NCBI GenBank assembly: GCA_026416715.1
Contig: JAOAEQ010000004.1
Coordinates: 1 to 64,000, forward strand
From: a bacterium
GTDB taxonomy: Bacteria; UBP4; UBA4092; JAOAEQ01
Length of the DNA: 64,000 bases
Direction: 5' to 3'
This document shows positions 45,958-53,924 of the stretch, piece by piece. The notes below the pieces were generated by a model, which saw nothing but the letters and a program-made list of their open reading frames with translations, was not told the origin of the DNA and did no database searches. A program made the translations under genes and the position numbers. The first letter of the stretch is position 1; the number at the start of each line of letters is the position of its first letter.

Positions 45958-46329
45958 ATGTCAACGAAACCGACTAAAAGAATCAAGGTTATTCCCAACC
46001 CATACCCGCAACGGAATTATGTAATTGAAATTACCAGTCCAGAATTCACTTGTTTATGTCCGATAACAGGCCAGCCGGATTTCGCAACGTTTAAAATCGA
46101 GTATATTCCGGATAAGAAAATCATTGAGTTGAAAGGATTGAAGTTGTATCTCTGGTCATATCGGAATGAAGGGCATTTCCATGAAGGGGTAACCAATAAG
46201 ATACTCGATGATTTGGTTAGAGCAGCGCACCCGCGTTGGATGCGGATCATCGGAACATTCAATGTCCGTGGTGGAATCTATACCACGGTAACCGCTGAAC
46301 ATGGTATCAAACCGGAAAAGAAACAATAA
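45958..46329 (+). CDS. queF: preQ0 (7-cyano-7-deazaguanine) reductase, QueF type I
   Basis: 123 residues, the short unimodular class. It reduces the nitrile of preQ0 to preQ1 with NADPH. The catalytic motif [13 protein letters not shown] holds Cys34 and Asp41; [17 protein letters not shown] holds the substrate-binding Glu-His region; the end (RGGIYTTV) is typical. Its product feeds QueA (25.5 kb). The 155-base leader has small hairpins (GTATC/GATAC, AACTTAT/ATAAGTT) but does not match the preQ1 riboswitch consensus. No SD. Confidence 0.97.
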   Translation: MSTKPTKRIKVIPNPYPQRNYVIEITSPEFTCLCPITGQPDFATFKIEYIPDKKIIELKGLKLYLWSYRNEGHFHEGVTNKILDDLVRAAHPRWMRIIGTFNVRGGIYTTVTAEHGIKPEKKQ

Positions 46330-46342
46330 AGGATGATTGGTC

Positions 46343-46443
46343 AATTCCAAACTCCGACATTCCGAATTTCAAACAAGACTTATCATCGCTGGGCGGTTTA
46401 GTTTTGAAATTGAGCATTTACTTGGAATTTGGAGTTTGGAATT
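46343..46443. repeat. AT-rich inverted-repeat element (AATTCCAAACTCC arms)
   Basis: Arms AATTCCAAACTCC (46343-46355) and GGAGTTTGGAATT (46431-46443), with a second inner imperfect pair (GAATTTCAAAC and GTTTTGAAATT). It fills the gap between queF and the next gene and ends just before a T-run and that gene's ATG. A related sequence lies at about 48988-49068. Confidence 0.55.
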
Positions 46444-46452
46444 TCATTTTTT

Positions 46453-47505
46453 ATGAACAGGGATATGACGAAAGTTAAAATTGGGATTATCGGATGCGGT
46501 ACGGTTGCTGGATATGGACATTTACCGACCACCGCAAACCATCCGGATTGCGAGCTATATGCTATCGCAGAAATAGATAAGAAACGGTTGCAAGAAGTAG
46601 GCGATTTATATGCAATTCCACAAGAACGACGGTTCTCAGAGTATCAGCGATTATTAGCCCTACCGGAAGTTGAAGTGGTAACTGTTTCAACCCGGGTTGA
46701 ACAGCATAAGCCGGTGGTGCTCGATGCAGTAAAAGCGAAAAAGAACATTTTCTGCGAGAAACCGATTGCGCCAACTATCGAAGAAGGATGGGAAATGGTT
46801 CAGGCAGCGAAACAATCAGATGTATTACTTCTTATCAACCTCCATAATCGGGTGAAAAGTTCTGTCAAGCTGATCCTTGATTATCTGAGAAAAAATCAAA
46901 TCGGGAAATTACATACGATCAGAACGATTCACCTATGGTCTGGTGCTGATAATACCCCGCGTGCTGATGGTCGGTCACGTCGGGATTTGTTGAGTGAAGA
47001 AGGTGGCGGACCGATTGTCGATTGCGGAGTTCATTTTTTTGATCTTGCCCGATTGTTTGCCCAAAGTGATTATAAACAGATTTCTGCTATCGGACAATGG
47101 GTAGAAAAGAAATATAGCAATCCTGGACATGTTATCGCTTCCTGTATTTTCGAAAATGGCGTAATGTATATCAACGAGCAGAGTTGGTTGTATACTAATA
47201 CTGCAGCGAGTAAAAATGTCGTTCATCGGGTTGAATTGCTTGGTACCGAGGGATTAATTTCTGCATTCTGGGATTGGGACCCGAAACAGCAGAAATGTTT
47301 CGGCGAAAAAGTCCAATTGTTTAATGCAGAAGGTTTTACCGAAACGGTACACGATTTTGGGAAACCGTTTGCTGAGATGTATCATCGATTAGCGAAAATA
47401 ATCCGAACCGGCATAAAAGACCCTGACCTTGCTTATGGCGAAGATGGGATTCGCGCGATGGAAGCAGCGTTGGCCGCATTAAACTCTACTAAGAAAAAGA
47501 GTTAG
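46453..47505 (+). CDS. Gfo/Idh/MocA-family oxidoreductase (second)
   Basis: 350 residues, standard length. Rossmann motif KIGIIGCGTVAGYGHLP, then ENIFCEKPIAPT-like EKP motif (KNIFCEKPIAPTIEEGW), and VDCGVHFFDLARLF with the conserved Asp and His of the active site. Predicted NAD(P)-linked sugar or cyclitol dehydrogenase. Two ATGs are possible, 46453 and 46465 (MTKVKIG). Neither has a well-placed SD; the first follows a T-run. A long hairpin terminator follows the gene. Confidence 0.9.
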   Translation: MNRDMTKVKIGIIGCGTVAGYGHLPTTANHPDCELYAIAEIDKKRLQEVGDLYAIPQERRFSEYQRLLALPEVEVVTVSTRVEQHKPVVLDAVKAKKNIFCEKPIAPTIEEGWEMVQAAKQSDVLLLINLHNRVKSSVKLILDYLRKNQIGKLHTIRTIHLWSGADNTPRADGRSRRDLLSEEGGGPIVDCGVHFFDLARLFAQSDYKQISAIGQWVEKKYSNPGHVIASCIFENGVMYINEQSWLYTNTAASKNVVHRVELLGTEGLISAFWDWDPKQQKCFGEKVQLFNAEGFTETVHDFGKPFAEMYHRLAKIIRTGIKDPDLAYGEDGIRAMEAALAALNSTKKKS

Positions 47506-47689
47506 TAAACCTAGCGATAATTCTGTTGATATTAGGTCATTTCAACCAAAATATTGTAAGCCTTCAGATTCAGTTTCGAGAACCGTTGTCATGGTTTCGT
47601 TCGAAGAACTGGAATACATTTCTTCCTGCAAAGACTTACTTGCCCTCCATGCATTCCCCAAATAGCCTTTTAAGTTAATATTGAAATAG

Positions 47690-47731
47690 AATCAGGAATA
47701 TCGAATCTAGATTGCGATAGTCCTGATTTTT
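47690..47731 (+). terminator. Hairpin terminator after the dehydrogenase gene
   Basis: AATCAGGA (47690-47697) pairs with TCCTGATT (47721-47728); inside it TATCG pairs with CGATA and AATCT with AGATT, giving about 18 base pairs with small bulges. Five T's end the structure (47727-47731). Confidence 0.65.
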
Positions 47732-47741
47732 AGCTTATAAT
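47712..47741 (+). promoter_or_regulatory. Possible promoter of the redox cluster
   Basis: TTGCGA (47712-47717), 18-base spacer, TATAAT (47736-47741), about 120 bases before the cytochrome b5-like ATG. It overlaps the terminator of the gene before. Confidence 0.45.
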
Positions 47742-47860
47742 GGTTTCAGAAAGAAAATACAATACGGAGATATTAAAAAACCATTCTTCTGGTTATACAT
47801 TTTGTCTCAATTTTGGTTATCGTTGTCAACAATTTTTTAATTTACGAAAGGAGATATTTT

Positions 47861-48091
47861 ATGAAACAATTTACCCGTGCGGAATTAGCTAAGTTTGACG
47901 GAACGAACGGTCAACCTTGTTACATTGCGTATCAAGGGAAAGTCTATGATGTAACCAACAACCCGAATTTTTCTGATGGTTCACATTATGGACACCAAAC
48001 CGCAGTAGATTTAACCGCAGAGTTTGAAGAAGCTCCCCATGGGGAAGAAGTATTTGACCGTTTGCCAGTAGTAGGAGAATTAATAGAATAG
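47861..48091 (+). CDS. Cytochrome b5-like heme-binding protein
   Basis: 76 residues, one domain, no signal peptide. [30 protein letters not shown] is the cytochrome b5-like fold start; [15 protein letters not shown] and [17 protein letters not shown] carry His residues that could be axial heme ligands. Stand-alone bacterial proteins of this type are found in anaerobes and are poorly studied. A strong AAAGGAG lies seven bases before the ATG; the in-frame start at 47813 has none. It heads a cluster with rubredoxin, rubrerythrin and a flavoprotein, so a redox role is likely. Confidence 0.85.
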   Translation: MKQFTRAELAKFDGTNGQPCYIAYQGKVYDVTNNPNFSDGSHYGHQTAVDLTAEFEEAPHGEEVFDRLPVVGELIE

Positions 48092-48331
48092 ATTCATTGC
48101 TACAGAAAAACCGAGCCAAACGGCAATATTCCACCTAAATTTAGTCTACCTGATGCAGATTATTATCCCAATGTATATGGGGAATATGTGCTGAATAGTT
48201 CTGCCGGGTGAATTCCGGGTTTGAGCTCAGGAGAAGATGTGTATAATCAATTTTTTGGGTGGTTAACAGAACATCCTGAATTACGTGAAGCTAAAATTTA
48301 CCGATTATCAAAAATCGAGGATAACTTATGA
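48092..48331 (+). pseudogene. Interrupted reading frame between cytochrome b5-like and rubredoxin genes
   Basis: The cytochrome b5 frame stays open after its TAG for 39 codons (IHCYRKTEPNGNIPPKF, then DADYYPNVYGEYVLNSSAG), meets TGA at 48209-48211, and runs 39 more codons to TGA at 48329-48331, which overlaps the rubredoxin ATG (ATGA). The second part has AGGAG five bases before a GTG at 48239, so a 30-residue protein (YNQFFGWLTEHPELREAKI...) could be made. I do not recognise a family. It may be a gene broken by one stop, or a real micro-ORF coupled to rubredoxin. Confidence 0.4.
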
Positions 48332-48456
48332 AACAATGGAAATGTTTAACTTGTGGATATATACATATTGGAGTGGAACCGCCGGATTTCTGTCCACGAT
48401 GTGGGGTATCGAAAAATTTGTTTGTTGAGATGAGCGAAACGTCGATACCTAAATGA
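48328..48456 (+). CDS. Rubredoxin-like protein
   Basis: 42 residues: MKQWKCLTCGYIHIGVEPPD, then CPRCGVSKNLFVEM. Two CxxC pairs (Cys6/Cys9 and Cys22/Cys25) bind one iron, and the spacing (12 residues between pairs) is that of the short rubredoxin domain at the C-terminus of rubrerythrin. Here it is a separate gene directly before the ferritin-like rubrerythrin domain, with ATGA overlaps on both sides (48328-48331 and 48453-48456), so the genes look translationally coupled. SD GAGG. Predicted electron carrier to rubrerythrin. Confidence 0.9.
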   Translation: MKQWKCLTCGYIHIGVEPPDFCPRCGVSKNLFVEMSETSIPK

Positions 48457-48488
48457 AGACCGAATCAGGAATAAAGGGGGATACCGGT

Positions 48489-48977
48489 ATGCCGGAATTA
48501 CCGAAAACTGTAGAACAAGCATTAGTCATGGCAATCGCTGCGGAAATAGACGCAAACGCTACCTATTTACATTTAGCCGAGATAACCAAGAAACCGGAAT
48601 CGAAAACGTTATATCAAAATCTCGCACGTGATGAACAATGGCATAAAGAAACGCTTGAAGAACGATATCGGGTTCTATTCGGCGATAAACCAATAGAGCC
48701 AGGTTCCGCTAGCATCGAAGGGGCAGTATTACGTCGAAAAGCGCAAGAAATCCTCGATGAATTCACGATTCTCAATATTGCGATTGAAGCGGAAACAGCC
48801 GCAGTTGCATTCTATACCGGAGCGGAAAAAATCACAAATGATGCGAAAACGAAACAGGTATTTTCGCAACTCGCTAAAGACGAAGAACGACATCGGGATT
48901 TGCTGGAAAAAGAGATTCAGGGTAGGCAAGGGAAACCGACTGATGAAATGGAACTCGATAACTGGGTACGGGAGTAA
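48489..48977 (+). CDS. Rubrerythrin-type ferritin-like diiron protein (no rubredoxin domain)
   Basis: 162 residues from the chosen ATG, forming a four-helix diiron domain. Candidate ligands: Glu in AIAAEIDANATYLHLAE, ExxH in DEQWHKETLEERY, Glu in IAIEAETAAVAFY, and ExxH in DEERHRDLLEKE. The usual C-terminal rubredoxin domain is missing; it is encoded just upstream as its own gene. Predicted NAD(P)H-linked peroxide reductase in oxygen defence. GGGGG lies eight bases before the ATG at 48489. An ATG at 48453 overlapping the rubredoxin stop is the alternative start. Confidence 0.9.
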   Translation: MPELPKTVEQALVMAIAAEIDANATYLHLAEITKKPESKTLYQNLARDEQWHKETLEERYRVLFGDKPIEPGSASIEGAVLRRKAQEILDEFTILNIAIEAETAAVAFYTGAEKITNDAKTKQVFSQLAKDEERHRDLLEKEIQGRQGKPTDEMELDNWVRE

Positions 48978-49083
48978 TACCGCAAATCTCTAATTCAAAT
49001 CTCAAATAAGTTTTTACATCATACAATCAACGTATTGATTGATTTTGATTTTTGAATTTGGAATTTTTCCAAACGAGGATAAT

Positions 49084-50118
49084 ATGCATCATATTATCAT
49101 TGGTGATGGTCCCGCTGGCGAAAAAGCAGCTGAAATTATTCGGCGAGAACAACCGAATGATGCGATTACCCTTATTACAGAGGAACCGTATCCATTCTAT
49201 TTACGACCTGGGTTAATGAATTATCTCGCTGGCGAATTTAACGACCATCCGTTTTGTGTGAAAGAGATAGCAAGGTATCGAGAACGGAATATTGACCTAC
49301 GCCTGAATACTCGTGTAACCAGAATTAATCCCGAGTCACAGGAAGTCAGCGTGGTGAGTAGTCACGATGCGAGAGCGGAACAACAGTTGCATTATGACCG
49401 ACTGCTTATTGCCGCTGGTGCAAGTTATTTTATCCCACCGCAATTGATACCGGTTCAACAGTATCTGCAGATGGTATATACGTTAGATGATGCGAATCGG
49501 TTACTTGCAGCGAGTAAAACTGCGAAGTCTGCAATTGTTATGGGCGGGAGTCTATTGGGAGTAGAATTAGTTCGTGCGTTATATCAGCTTGGTCTACAAG
49601 TAATCTATCTGACGCGAAAAGAAACATTCTGGCCAAGGACTCTGTTTCATACGCAAGCAGAACAGGTTGCGGCACTCCTTCGCCAGCATGGAATCGAACT
49701 TATCTTTGGAGAAGATATCCGCGAATTACTTATTCAATCAGATAAAGTTATCGGAATAATCACTACAAAACGGCGGGAATTACCCTGCGATTTAGTTGGT
49801 ATAGCTACTGATTTAGTTCCGAACGTTGGTTTCTTAAAAAATAGCGGGCTGAAGATATTTCGGGGTGTTGTGGTTGACCCGCACATGCGCACGAATATTC
49901 CCAACGTTTATGCAGCCGGTGATATTGCGCAAGTGTACTATACAAAAACACGGATGCATCAGGTGCATTATAGTTGGATAAACGCTACTGAAGAAGGCGA
50001 AATTGCCGGGTGGAACATGGCAGGAATCTCGAGAACCATTCGTGAAGAATATGCTAATGATGAATTCGAAATGTATGGGATGAACATTTTTTCTCGGTGG
50101 ACCCATGCGAAACAATAA
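49084..50118 (+). CDS. NAD(P)H-dependent FAD oxidoreductase (rubredoxin reductase-like)
   Basis: 344 residues, pyridine nucleotide-disulphide oxidoreductase class. The N-terminal FAD motif is HIIIGDGPAGEKAAEII; the second, NAD(P)H-binding motif is AIVMGGSLLGVELVRALYQLG; VYAAGDIAQV is the C-terminal FAD-contacting motif. No redox-active CxxC is visible, which fits rubredoxin or ferredoxin reductase/NADH oxidase members. In this place it most likely reduces the rubredoxin encoded upstream. GAGG lies five bases before the ATG; the ORF extends in frame to 49039 without support. Confidence 0.88.
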   Translation: MHHIIIGDGPAGEKAAEIIRREQPNDAITLITEEPYPFYLRPGLMNYLAGEFNDHPFCVKEIARYRERNIDLRLNTRVTRINPESQEVSVVSSHDARAEQQLHYDRLLIAAGASYFIPPQLIPVQQYLQMVYTLDDANRLLAASKTAKSAIVMGGSLLGVELVRALYQLGLQVIYLTRKETFWPRTLFHTQAEQVAALLRQHGIELIFGEDIRELLIQSDKVIGIITTKRRELPCDLVGIATDLVPNVGFLKNSGLKIFRGVVVDPHMRTNIPNVYAAGDIAQVYYTKTRMHQVHYSWINATEEGEIAGWNMAGISRTIREEYANDEFEMYGMNIFSRWTHAKQ

Positions 50119-50285
50119 GTGTAAATGATGAACCTAGCTTGCTCAATTAGTTTCGGTATGGTTTCGGGTTCAAGATGAGGATAATCTTATCCTTATTTTT
50201 TCTACCACAACAATAGAATTATTTCTGATCTCTCTTTTTCTTACGCCGCATGCTGCAATTTTTTATAAAAATTAGTCGGTTATTC

Positions 50286-50314
50286 TTGACAAAACCATAC
50301 TCCCAGATTAGAAT
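50286..50314 (+). promoter_or_regulatory. Consensus promoter of lemA
   Basis: TTGACA (50286-50291), 17 bases, TAGAAT (50309-50314), 53 bases before the lemA ATG. Confidence 0.7.
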
Positions 50315-50367
50315 TGATTTACTGAATTGTTGTCAACCAACTGATTTTTAAGGAGGGATAACCATTT

Positions 50368-50928
50368 ATGGGTATATTTCTTTTATTAATGCTCATCCTA
50401 TTATTTCTATTAGTCGGGTTTATCATATTAAGTTATAATCGGCTAGTAACCTTGCGAAATCGAATTGATAACGCTTGGGCACAAATTGATGTTCAGCTTC
50501 GACGTCGGTATGATTTAATTCCGAATCTGGTCGAAACGGTTAAAGGATATGCGAAACATGAACGGGAAACCTTTGAAAAAGTTACGGAAGCGCGAGCGAA
50601 AATGGCTTCCGCTACAACCGTAAAAGAACAAGCGGACGCGAATAATATGATTACGCAAGCGTTAAAATCGTTATTTGCAGTCGCAGAAGCATATCCGGAA
50701 TTGAAAGCGAACCAAAATTTTTTGGCGTTACAAGAAGAATTGACTGGAACGGAAGGGAAAATTGCATACGCGCGACAGTTCTATAACGACAACGTTATGC
50801 AGTTTAATACCTTACAGCAAACATTTCCTACCAATCTGATTGCGAGTTTATTCGGATTCAAACCGCGAGAGTATTTCGAAATTGAAGAAGGTACTGCCCG
50901 AGAACCGGTGAAAGTTAGTTTTGAATAA
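50368..50928 (+). CDS. lemA: LemA family membrane protein
   Basis: 186 residues. An N-terminal membrane helix (about 2-22) is followed by the LemA core: [54 protein letters not shown], and [12 protein letters not shown]-like [23 protein letters not shown]. The body is helical and faces outward. Its function is unsettled; lemA is often next to htpX, as here, and the pair may act in membrane-protein quality control. SD AAGGAGGG and a good promoter are present. Confidence 0.95.
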   Translation: MGIFLLLMLILLFLLVGFIILSYNRLVTLRNRIDNAWAQIDVQLRRRYDLIPNLVETVKGYAKHERETFEKVTEARAKMASATTVKEQADANNMITQALKSLFAVAEAYPELKANQNFLALQEELTGTEGKIAYARQFYNDNVMQFNTLQQTFPTNLIASLFGFKPREYFEIEEGTAREPVKVSFE

Positions 50929-50945
50929 TCAGCGTGAATTTATTT

Positions 50946-51018
50946 GCCACAGAGACGCAACCTCGCTGGGAGTCGATATCCTTTAATATTACTAGCGGAG
51001 CTGTAGCGACTCTGTGGC
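50946..51018. repeat. Inverted-repeat element (GCCACAGAG arms)
   Basis: GCCACAGAG (50946-50954) pairs with CTCTGTGGC (51010-51018); the arms extend by GCG/CGC past one mismatch. It resembles the 'ccacagagacacagag' intergenic elements seen in many bacteria and lies between lemA and the htpX-like gene. Confidence 0.5.
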
Positions 51019-51059
51019 GTTTATTTCATAGACTGGACTCGGCTATATATTAATCACCT

Positions 51060-51980
51060 ATGCTCTACGACCAGATTAGTAGTAACAAGTTTCGCTCATC
51101 ATTAATGGTAATCGGGTTCATTATTTTCGTTATGCTGGTAGTGTATATTTTCAGTCAGGCGATGGGATATGGAACGTATGTTTCGCTTCCGTTAGCGGTG
51201 ATTATTGCGAGTATCTCCGGTTTCAGTAGTTATTATTATAGTGATAAAATCGTGCTGGCGATGAGTCGTGCTCGACCAGCATCACGTGAAGAATATCTGC
51301 AACTGCATAATATTGTTGAAGGGCTCTGTATCGCTGCGGGGCTACCGCTCCCGAAAATATACGTTATCGATGATACTGCACCGAATGCATTTGCTACCGG
51401 TCGGAATCCACAGCATAGTGTTATTGCGGTGACTACCGGTCTATTACAGAAATTGAACCGAACTGAACTAGAAGGGGTTATTGCGCATGAATTAGCCCAT
51501 ATTAAGAATTATGATATCTTGTTACAAACATTAACCGTAGTTATGGTCGGGATCGTAGCATTGTTATCCGATTGGTTCTTGCGGATAATGCGGTTCGGCA
51601 GTTTCAGCGGACGAAGAAGCCGGATAGGTCGTACAACATCGCGTTCGGGTGGAAATCCCGCAATGGTAATTTTTGTTATTCTCGGGATTATTCTCGCATT
51701 GTTATCGCCGTTAATCGCGCAACTAATTCGACTAGCGATATCGCGTCGTCGTGAATTTCTCGCTGATGCGACCGGCGCATTATTAACTCGATACCCGCCA
51801 GGACTCGCGAGTGCATTAAAAAAAATCGCCGCGGATACTGAACCGTTAGAAGTAGCAAATAAAGCGACTGCCCATCTATATATCGTTAATCCACTGAAAG
51901 ATTTCTCGGGGAAAATAAATAATCTTTTCAGCACCCACCCGCCGATTGAAGAACGGATTGCAGCGTTAGAAAAGATGTAG
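51060..51980 (+). CDS. htpX: HtpX-like M48 membrane metalloprotease
   Basis: 306 residues. Two N-terminal membrane segments (about 15-35 and 42-58), then the M48 domain: TAPNAFATGRNPQHSVIAVT, zinc motif HELAH (143-147), two further hydrophobic segments, REFLADATGALLTRYP with the third ligand Glu, and FSTHPPIEERI at the end. It degrades damaged inner-membrane proteins in E. coli with FtsH. It follows lemA, its common partner. No SD before the ATG. Confidence 0.94.
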   Translation: MLYDQISSNKFRSSLMVIGFIIFVMLVVYIFSQAMGYGTYVSLPLAVIIASISGFSSYYYSDKIVLAMSRARPASREEYLQLHNIVEGLCIAAGLPLPKIYVIDDTAPNAFATGRNPQHSVIAVTTGLLQKLNRTELEGVIAHELAHIKNYDILLQTLTVVMVGIVALLSDWFLRIMRFGSFSGRRSRIGRTTSRSGGNPAMVIFVILGIILALLSPLIAQLIRLAISRRREFLADATGALLTRYPPGLASALKKIAADTEPLEVANKATAHLYIVNPLKDFSGKINNLFSTHPPIEERIAALEKM

Positions 51981-52036
51981 GATCAGATTTTGTGAATCTA
52001 TCAGGTGATATCTCTATCGCAACGAAATCGATTGAT

Positions 52037-53671
52037 ATGCAGAATCATATTCGCATAATTTTAATAGTTAGTAGTTGTTTTTTTGCTTATCAGGCGAAAA
52101 GTTGGCCAGCGATATTTACCGTGAGTGATTTACCTGCATTTCAATCAGCGCTAAATACCGCTGCCGTGAACGGTGAACCGGATACTATCAATATTTCTGC
52201 AGGAATTTATAATCTAACTTCTCCGTTAAGATATAATTCAACTGAGAATTATTCGCTGACTATTTCCGGTGCAGGAATTGGCGTAACGATTCTTGATGGT
52301 AGGAATACGACCCAGATTCTCAACCTGCTTGCTACCGGTTCCTCTGGTAACATCACTATTCGTAGAATCAGTTGTACTAACGGAACTAGTACTGCTGAAG
52401 GAGGTGGAATTCGAATTGAGACCGGCGCTTCTGCAACGGTAGAAAATGCAGAGTTAACTTATAACTCAGCAAGTACACTCGGGGGTGGTCTGCATATCTT
52501 ATCGAATTTCGGTACGATTTCAGTTATGAGCTGTTCATTTCGGAATAACTCTGCGGGCTTGAACGGTGGCGGATTAAACGCAGGCTCAACTGATGGAACG
52601 ATTTTACTCGCGCATAATACTTTTACCGGCAACATTATTCCCGGCGTGCATACTGTTGAACCGGCATACGATGGCGGCGGTGCGATGCTGTATATCGATG
52701 GTGTCGGTCAGGTGATTGTTACTAGAAACACGTTTATTTGCAACACTGCTGCGGATGACGCCGGTGGATGTATGACCTATGCAAATAGTTCCGGTGTCAC
52801 CATCAATATCAATCACAATATTTTTTCGCACAATGTATCTCAACTCGGTGGTGCTGGATGTTTCACCCGAATGAATGAAACTGAAGCTAGAGTGGCATAT
52901 ACCAACAACTATTTTTCCGCTAATTCCACGGTAACCGGAGATGGGGCAGGAACCTTAATCCATCTCAATGATGGTTCGCTCACGTTTTCCGGCAATACCT
53001 ATTTAAATAACTGCGCAACCGGCGATGGTGGCGGCGTTTCGATTTGGAATGGAACCGGAAAACTCGTTTTATCCAGCAACATTTTTCAAGGGAACCGGAC
53101 ATTGAATAATGGCGGAGGAATGGTTCTCGCAACCGATTTCGGCACGATTACCTGTATTCGGAATATTTTCAATACGAACACTGCCATCAATATCGGCGGC
53201 GGGCTCTCTTATGCGGCAACTTCCGGAAAACTTGAACTTAATAATAATACGTTTTATCAGAATACTGCTACTGAAGGTAGCGGCGTTTATTTATATTTCG
53301 ACCGAACTGGAGCGAGAGCAAATATCGTTAATAACATTTTCTGGCGGGATAGCGACCCAGCTATAGCAATGTCCGGCGCAACTAGCGCGATTGCCAGATA
53401 TTGCGATATCGAGAACGGCATTGGTCAACCTTGGTTCGGGACTGGATGTATCGCGCAAAACCCGCTATTCAAAAATCCAGCGAACGGAAATTTCAATTTA
53501 ACCTGGACAAATTACCCTGCATCGGATACTACAAAATCACCATGTATTGATACCGGAGACCCGACTACATCGCTAGATCCTGATGGCACCCGAGCGGATA
53601 TCGGTGCATTTTATTTCGACCAATCAGCTTTAACTACTATCGACCCATTGCGCTGGATATACTTTGATTAG
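52037..53671 (+). CDS. Exported right-handed beta-helix repeat protein
   Basis: 544 residues. A signal peptide (MQNHIRIILIVSSCFFAYQA) follows the chosen ATG; a GTG at 51992 in frame is less likely. The body is a run of about ten repeats of 25-40 residues with patterns such as GGGL...FGTI...N.F..N, ending in the SPCIDTGDPTTSLDPDGTRADIGAFY motif typical of Chlamydia-POMP-like/beta-helix surface proteins. It is probably secreted or surface-bound and may bind or degrade polysaccharide; no catalytic residues can be named. It sits on the same strand after htpX with no SD. Confidence 0.82.
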   Translation: MQNHIRIILIVSSCFFAYQAKSWPAIFTVSDLPAFQSALNTAAVNGEPDTINISAGIYNLTSPLRYNSTENYSLTISGAGIGVTILDGRNTTQILNLLATGSSGNITIRRISCTNGTSTAEGGGIRIETGASATVENAELTYNSASTLGGGLHILSNFGTISVMSCSFRNNSAGLNGGGLNAGSTDGTILLAHNTFTGNIIPGVHTVEPAYDGGGAMLYIDGVGQVIVTRNTFICNTAADDAGGCMTYANSSGVTININHNIFSHNVSQLGGAGCFTRMNETEARVAYTNNYFSANSTVTGDGAGTLIHLNDGSLTFSGNTYLNNCATGDGGGVSIWNGTGKLVLSSNIFQGNRTLNNGGGMVLATDFGTITCIRNIFNTNTAINIGGGLSYAATSGKLELNNNTFYQNTATEGSGVYLYFDRTGARANIVNNIFWRDSDPAIAMSGATSAIARYCDIENGIGQPWFGTGCIAQNPLFKNPANGNFNLTWTNYPASDTTKSPCIDTGDPTTSLDPDGTRADIGAFYFDQSALTTIDPLRWIYFD

Positions 53672-53813
53672 CCGAAAAATTTAATTTTCTACTATCAAGA
53701 TACTACGACACCAAATAACTTTGAAAATCAATGCAAAACCATCAATGTTCAATCATCTGCCACTTTTGTATATCGGGTCTTTGTTTTCCTGGTTGCTTAA
53801 TCCACCGTTATCC

Positions 53814-53842
53814 TTGCCTAAACCTTCAAATCACAGTAGAAT
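53814..53842 (+). promoter_or_regulatory. Promoter of the GH4 gene
   Basis: TTGCCT (53814-53819), 17 bases, TAGAAT (53837-53842). It gives a leader of about 75 bases that contains GGAGG and the hairpin listed next. Confidence 0.5.
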
Positions 53843-53860
53843 ATATAGAGAAAATTATAC

Positions 53861-53924
53861 GGAGGTTTTTCTAATAAACCGCCGGGAATGTTGTTAAGCA
53901 TTCCCAGTGGTTTATTTTTATTTT
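53861..53924 (+). promoter_or_regulatory. Leader hairpin between an SD-like GGAGG and the GH4 start
   Basis: GGAGG at 53861-53865; stem 53873-53890 with 53899-53916 (AATAAACC and GGGAATG paired, about 17 bp with one mismatch and one G-U); then T-rich sequence to the ATG at 53925. It looks like an intrinsic terminator, yet the gene begins eight bases later. It may act as an attenuator, or folding may bring GGAGG to within about 15 bases of the ATG. Confidence 0.55.

Larger units (their letters stand above)
47506..47860. other. Intergenic region before the redox cluster
   Basis: 355 bases. It holds the terminator and promoter listed separately, a GTTGTcaACAA palindrome near 47824 and the strong SD at the right end. 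The first 180 bases show nothing recognisable. Confidence 0.55.

Noticed and set aside
48209-48211. TGA as selenocysteine or reassigned codon
   Set aside because: TGA is used as a normal stop elsewhere (for example the helicase), no family homology supports recoding, and no SECIS-like stem was identified by eye.
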